Positions 7,536 to 10,191 of a stretch of 10,191 nucleotides of DNA are shown here, piece after piece; the first letter of the stretch is position 1, and each line of letters starts with the position of its first letter. Source of the stretch: an uncultured bacterium (GTDB taxonomy: Bacteria; Bdellovibrionota_C; UBA2361; SZUA-149; CALKYB01). The notes beneath the pieces are model-generated. The model did no database searches, was not told the DNA's origin, and was given only the letters and a program-made list of their open reading frames with translations. The stretch is taken from assembly GCA_938003565.1 (NCBI GenBank), contig CALKYB010000344.1, forward strand, positions 1-10,191, in the 5' to 3' direction. The position numbers were made by a program, and so were the translations under genes.

Positions 7536-8324
7536 ATGGTCAGATCTCGATATTCGCTATCTGGAAAAACTGTTTTTATAACCGGAGCTAGCTCGGGCAT
7601 CGGAGAGGCTTGTGCCTATGCCTTTGCTGAGGAGGGAGCTAACTTAGTTTTATCTGCTAGGCGTGGAGACAAGTTGGCGGATTTAAGCCGAAACCTCGAT
7701 AGTCAGTATTCCAATAAATTAAAGATTTTTATTGGTGAGCTAGATGTCAGAGACCCTAGGAAGGTTGATGATTTCATAAGTAGTATCCCTTCGGAATTTT
7801 CTCCTATCGAGGTTCTTTTGAACAATGCTGGGCTCGCAGTTGGAGCCGATAAGCTGTTTGAAGCTACAATTGATGACTGGGAGCGAATGATTGACACTAA
7901 TCTCAAAGGTCTCCTTTATGTTTCTAGGACTGTCATTCCCCTGATGGTGGAGAATGGGCGAGGACATGTTATTAACATTGGCTCAATTGCCGGTCGGGAG
8001 CCTTACCCGGGGGGTAGTGTTTATTGTGGTACGAAGCATGCGGTTCGAGCAATAAGCCGCTCTTTAAAAATGGATCTTCTGGGTACAAACATACGAGTTA
8101 GTAACGTGGAGCCAGGTGCGGTGGAAACGGAATTCAGCCTGGTTCGTTATAAAGGTGATAAGGAGAAGGCCAAAGGGGTTTACGAGGGGCTTGTGCCTTT
8201 GTGTGCAGTTGATATAGCTGATGCCGTTTTATATTGTGCCACCTGTCCGGCTCATGTGAATGTTGCCGAGCTATTGGTTTTGGCTAATAGCCAAGCCTCA
8301 GCTTATCACACCGATAGAAGCTAG
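7536..8324 (+). CDS. Classical short-chain dehydrogenase/reductase, YdfG-like
   Basis: The 262-residue classical SDR is a cytoplasmic NAD(P)-dependent oxidoreductase. Seen: cofactor motif TGASSGIG at residues 16-23, SARR at 40-43 (basic residues after strand 2 suggest NADP preference), acidic LDVRD at 69-73, NNAG at 96-99, Asn122, Ser150 in INIGSIAG, and the catalytic Y163-CGT-K167. The C-terminal part follows the E. coli YdfG pattern closely: DLLGTNIRVSNVEPGAVETE at 180-199, VRYKGDKEKA at 203-212, DIADAVLYCATCPAHVNV at 226-243. YdfG oxidises 3-hydroxy acids such as serine and allo-threonine. It starts 4 bases after the GT2 stop, so it looks like the last gene of the operon. Whether it serves the glycan pathway or is a housekeeping passenger is open. 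No terminator with a T-tract follows it. Confidence 0.88.
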   Translation: MVRSRYSLSGKTVFITGASSGIGEACAYAFAEEGANLVLSARRGDKLADLSRNLDSQYSNKLKIFIGELDVRDPRKVDDFISSIPSEFSPIEVLLNNAGLAVGADKLFEATIDDWERMIDTNLKGLLYVSRTVIPLMVENGRGHVINIGSIAGREPYPGGSVYCGTKHAVRAISRSLKMDLLGTNIRVSNVEPGAVETEFSLVRYKGDKEKAKGVYEGLVPLCAVDIADAVLYCATCPAHVNVAELLVLANSQASAYHTDRS

Positions 8325-8640
8325 CATTCAAGGTCGAGCTGGGTAGGATTCAGAAGTGGGTCCAAGAAGTTTTCCCAGTCTCGATAGGGTGACTTGCATT
8401 TTTATAGTTCTTAATTACTCTAGTTAATGACCTAATTTATCAAATTATGTTTGGTGGTTTTAGAACTTAGAGAGAAACAATCTTACGAATTTGCTGGTAT
8501 GGGGGATTTAGCTAAGTGTCTCTAGATTTAGGGGAAATTCAAGGATCCTTGTTTTTCTTGCATTGGTTTGCCAAAGTTCCCCAGTTGGATGCTAAGTGTA
8601 GAGGGGTGGAGAGTAACTATTTTTTAAGGAATCTTGTAAT
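8325..8640. other. Non-coding leader region upstream of the aquaporin gene
   Basis: No open reading frame with a credible start or SD lies in these 316 bases. It is AT-rich around 8400-8450, where TAATTT-ATC-AAATTA (8433-8447) is an inverted repeat. The nonamer GCTAAGTGT occurs twice, at 8511-8519 and 8591-8599, 80 bases apart. Between them are the perfect 12-base palindrome CAAGGATCCTTG (8540-8551), a TTGG/CCAA hairpin (8563-8574) and an enclosing GGGGAA/TTCCCC pair (8531-8536 with 8577-8582). An SD-like AAGGA at 8626-8630 serves the aquaporin ATG. No clear -35/-10 pair or terminator was recognised. Confidence 0.5.
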
Positions 8641-9273
8641 ATGAATATGAAAGCTTTAATTGCTGAGCTTGTTGGGACATTTTGCCTAACTTTTGCAGTT
8701 CTTAGTTCAACTGGCGCTGATTGGCCGGTAGCTACGCCTTTGATTGCAGCTCTTTGTTTGATGATGTTTGTTTATACGATAGGCGGAATTTCTGGTTGCC
8801 ATATAAACCCTGCTGTGACAATCGGCCTAATGACGATTAGAAAAATTGGTGCTACCGATGGTATTGCCTATATTTTTGCCCAAGTAATTGGTGCGGCAAT
8901 TGCAGCGACTCTTTTTGGTACTCTCGGCCCAGTAGACCCTGAAACAGGTTCGGTTAAATTTGTATCTCTTGCTCTCGGCGATGGTATTAGCCCGTTGAAG
9001 TTGTTGGCTGAAGCTATGGGAATGTTCTTTTTTACTTTTGGAATATCTGCCGCTGTTCACGAGAAGATTCCAGAGTCAATGAGTGGAGTTGTCGTTGGTG
9101 GTTCATTACTTCTTGGAATCGTCGTAGCTGCTCATTCAGCTTCAGGTGTATTAAACCCTGCAGTTTCAATTGGGATTAGTAACTTTAATTTTCAAGTTGC
9201 CTACCTAGTTGGACCAATCGTTGGCTCTATTGCTGGATTCTTTTTTGGCAAATTCGTGCATGAGGATTGGTAG
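8641..9273 (+). CDS. MIP-family channel (aquaporin-like) lacking the selectivity-filter arginine
   Basis: The 210-residue inner-membrane channel protein is slightly shorter than E. coli AqpZ (231). Seen: six hydrophobic helices with the internal two-fold repeat of the MIP family, a helix-1 signature ALIAELVGTF at residues 5-14 with Glu9, the first half-helix box SGCHINPAVTIG at 51-62, the second-repeat helix LLAEAMGMFFFTFG with Glu124, and the second box SASGVLNPAVSIG at 166-178. Both NPA triads are intact, but the residue after the second is Val175 instead of the near-universal Arg of the ar/R filter. By counting from the NPA boxes, the other filter positions are small or aliphatic (about Ala36, Ile160, Gly169). 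Water or small neutral solutes are the likely cargo. The start at 8641 has AAGGA 10 bases upstream. A second ATG two codons on is less well placed. A strong terminator follows. Confidence 0.88.
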   Translation: MNMKALIAELVGTFCLTFAVLSSTGADWPVATPLIAALCLMMFVYTIGGISGCHINPAVTIGLMTIRKIGATDGIAYIFAQVIGAAIAATLFGTLGPVDPETGSVKFVSLALGDGISPLKLLAEAMGMFFFTFGISAAVHEKIPESMSGVVVGGSLLLGIVVAAHSASGVLNPAVSIGISNFNFQVAYLVGPIVGSIAGFFFGKFVHEDW

Positions 9274-9304
9274 TCTTTTAGAGATTTACTAAATTTAAAA
9301 ACAG

Positions 9305-9331
9305 AAAAAGGCCCTTTTAGGGCCTTTTTTT
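9305..9331. terminator. Rho-independent terminator, probably bidirectional
   Basis: A perfect 10-bp stem is formed by AAAAAGGCCC (9305-9314) and GGGCCTTTTT (9320-9329) around the loop TTTTA. Seven T residues end the plus-strand element at 9331. It lies 31 bases after the aquaporin stop. The A-run on its left gives a T-run on the minus strand, so it may also end transcripts of the convergent gene at 9483-10040, about 150 bases beyond that gene's stop. Confidence 0.92.
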
Positions 9332-9350
9332 GTTCCTATTTCCATTTTTC

Positions 9351-9454
9351 AATCAGCTATCTGATTTGAAAGACAGATTCAAGAAGGCCAAAAGCGAGAT
9401 AGTCCAGTCACTCGATGACTTTGGGTGGAAGAGAGGGGCTTGGCTATCTCGCTT
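9351..9454. repeat. Cluster of inverted repeats in the convergent intergenic region
   Basis: The stretch between the terminator and the convergent gene is unusually self-complementary. AATCAG/CTGATT (9351-9356 with 9361-9366, 4-base loop) is a short hairpin, followed by TTGAA/TTCAA (9366-9370 with 9378-9382). A perfect 11-base pair AAGCGAGATAG (9392-9402) and CTATCTCGCTT (9444-9454) encloses 41 bases. Inside it AGTCA/TGACT (9406-9410 with 9416-9420) forms a further hairpin. It could be a structured 3' UTR, a small RNA or a remnant element. No T-tract follows the long stem. The repeats are seen directly. Any function is inference. Confidence 0.5.
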
Positions 9455-9482
9455 CGTGGTTCAAAACATCTCGACAGTCTTG

Positions 9483-10040
9483 TTATTGACCTGGAACAAA
9501 ATTAGGGTCATTAACCTCTTCAATGGAAACTTCGGTCGGAGCAGTTCTTGCAGCTCGTTGAATATCTTCCGGCAGGTCTTCAGAAGGGGAGTTTAACTGC
9601 TCCCTTAGGTCTTCGGGTAAGTCAGGTGGAGGAGAGTTTAGCTGCTCTTGAAGATCTTCTGGTAACTGGGGATTGCCTACACCTAAAGGAGCTCCGCCAG
9701 TTGGTGATGGCATAGTTGTATCTGCAATAGTTTCTTTCACTACTGACTCTTCTGGTAGAGAAAGGGTTGATTCTGATTGCGGTTGTGCTTGGATGTTGAC
9801 ACTTTCAGGAATGACGCTTTTCATCGGTTCATTTTTCCCGTCATCGACAGTAGGGGTCTTGGCCGAGTCGATTCTGGAATCGATCGGATTTAAGTTACGA
9901 TCATATTCGTAGGACTTTTGATTTTTTTGTTCCATGGATTCGATTAAGAATCCCAAGGCTAATACTCCTCCTAGAAGTAAAAGGACCGTAGGAAGTTTGA
10001 AATTACTGCGTCCAGATTCTTCCCTCATTATTTTTGTCAT
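9483..10040 (-). CDS. Hypothetical single-pass membrane protein with C-terminal tandem repeats
   Basis: I do not recognise a named family for this 185-residue protein. Seen: a short basic cytoplasmic N-terminus (residues 1-15), one transmembrane segment at about 17-33 (PTVLLLLGGVLALGFLI), and then a long polar, Pro/Ser/Glu-rich and probably disordered region. By the positive-inside rule this region should face the periplasm. From 125 a 15-residue unit repeats: QLPEDLQEQLNSPPP (125-139), DLPEDLREQLNSPSE (140-154) and a broken third copy DLPEDIQRAAR (155-165). The tail is EVSIEEVNDPNFVPGQ. No lipobox or cleavable signal peptide is evident. The start ATG at 10040 is supported by a good SD, GGGAGA, complement of 10048-10053. 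An in-frame ATG four codons later is a less likely start. It converges on the aquaporin gene and may be unrelated to the glycan genes. Confidence 0.72.
   Translation of the reverse strand: MTKIMREESGRSNFKLPTVLLLLGGVLALGFLIESMEQKNQKSYEYDRNLNPIDSRIDSAKTPTVDDGKNEPMKSVIPESVNIQAQPQSESTLSLPEESVVKETIADTTMPSPTGGAPLGVGNPQLPEDLQEQLNSPPPDLPEDLREQLNSPSEDLPEDIQRAARTAPTEVSIEEVNDPNFVPGQ
9589..9678 (-). repeat. Tandem 45-base coding repeat (two full copies)
   Basis: Two adjacent 45-base units (9589-9633 and 9634-9678 on the plus strand) share the starts GAGTTTAACTGCTC and GAGTTTAGCTGCTC and encode the 15-residue LPEDL-x-EQLNSP unit of the hypothetical membrane protein. A third, diverged copy lies at about 9553-9588. 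The unit is exactly in frame, as expected for expansion of a protein repeat. The copies differ at several synonymous sites, so the duplication is not very recent. Confidence 0.8.
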
Positions 10041-10191
10041 TCTTTGTTCTCCCGTAAGTTTTCCACAGCAAGTAAAGATTATTAGAATAATGGCAAATAT
10101 GTTTAGTAGATTAGCTAGTAAACATGATTAATAAGTATTGATAGGAGAAATGAACCCAGCAACCTACACCAGTTGTCCACGAGACTAGATT
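10041..10191. other. Right-end region without a supportable gene
   Basis: This 151-base AT-rich stretch carries the SD of the minus-strand hypothetical gene (10048-10053) and presumably its promoter. No convincing -35/-10 pair stands out. On the plus strand AGGAG at 10143-10148 precedes an ATG at 10150 whose frame ends after 12 codons at TAG 10186-10188. Two minus-strand frames are open from the window edge for fewer than 27 codons, so the end of a neighbouring gene cannot be excluded. Confidence 0.35.

Noticed and set aside
8540..8551. Palindrome CAAGGATCCTTG followed by a T-run, considered as a terminator for the upstream operon.
   Set aside because: A zero-loop palindrome cannot form a normal terminator hairpin, the T-run is offset, and the site lies more than 200 bases after the SDR stop.
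9330..9596. Open frame of 88 codons on the plus strand after the terminator, with a segment resembling a helix (KDRFKKAKSEIVQSLDDFGW).
   Set aside because: It begins inside the terminator T-run without an SD and overlaps the 3' end of the better supported minus-strand gene. The apparent helix coincides with the inverted repeats.
10115..10191. Minus-strand frames open from the window edge, one giving a hydrophobic 24-residue tail.
   Set aside because: Two frames are open at once over fewer than 27 codons, so neither can be told from chance. The edge hides any start.

Overview
The window looks like a surface-polysaccharide (O-antigen or capsule type) locus of a Gram-negative bacterium. It has a moderate, slightly AT-rich composition, weak Shine-Dalgarno sites, tightly spaced sugar genes and a flanking membrane-anchored hypothetical gene. 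I lean towards a marine or aquatic gammaproteobacterium. This is an impression from protein style, not a demonstrated assignment. No rRNA, tRNA, CRISPR array, transposase or phage gene was seen.

Layout. Bases 1-2203 hold two minus-strand glycosyltransferase genes transcribed out of the left edge: a GT-B (GT4-like) enzyme followed, 3 bases later, by a WbbL-like GT2 enzyme that is cut by the window. A 146-base divergent promoter region (2204-2349) separates them from a plus-strand run at 2350-8324. That run encodes, in order, a TTG-started protein that looks like a GT4 N-terminal half joined directly to a beta-rich C-terminal module, a class I SAM methyltransferase, a nucleotide-sugar 6-dehydrogenase, an extended-SDR nucleotide-sugar epimerase/dehydratase, a DPM1-like GT2, and a YdfG-like classical SDR. 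After a 316-base non-coding stretch comes a short MIP-family channel (aquaporin) and a clear bidirectional rho-independent terminator. A 153-base structured stretch follows, then a convergent minus-strand gene for a single-pass membrane protein with a tandem 15-residue repeat. The last 150 bases hold no gene I can support.

How the genes may work together. The dehydrogenase would oxidise a UDP-hexose or UDP-HexNAc to the uronic acid, and the epimerase/dehydratase would convert that or another NDP-sugar. The GT2 and GT4 enzymes would assemble sugars on a lipid carrier or growing glycan, and the methyltransferase would decorate the product. The identity of the sugar cannot be read from sequence alone.

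The most unusual items are: (1) the protein at 2350-3504, which seems to lack the donor-binding half of a GT-B enzyme yet keeps a C-terminal module also visible in the divergently transcribed glycosyltransferase; (2) the aquaporin, whose second NPA box reads NPAV, so the conserved selectivity-filter arginine is missing; (3) the repeat-bearing membrane-anchored protein at the right end; and (4) strongly self-complementary intergenic stretches on both sides of the aquaporin. I did not find a clearly new multi-gene system.
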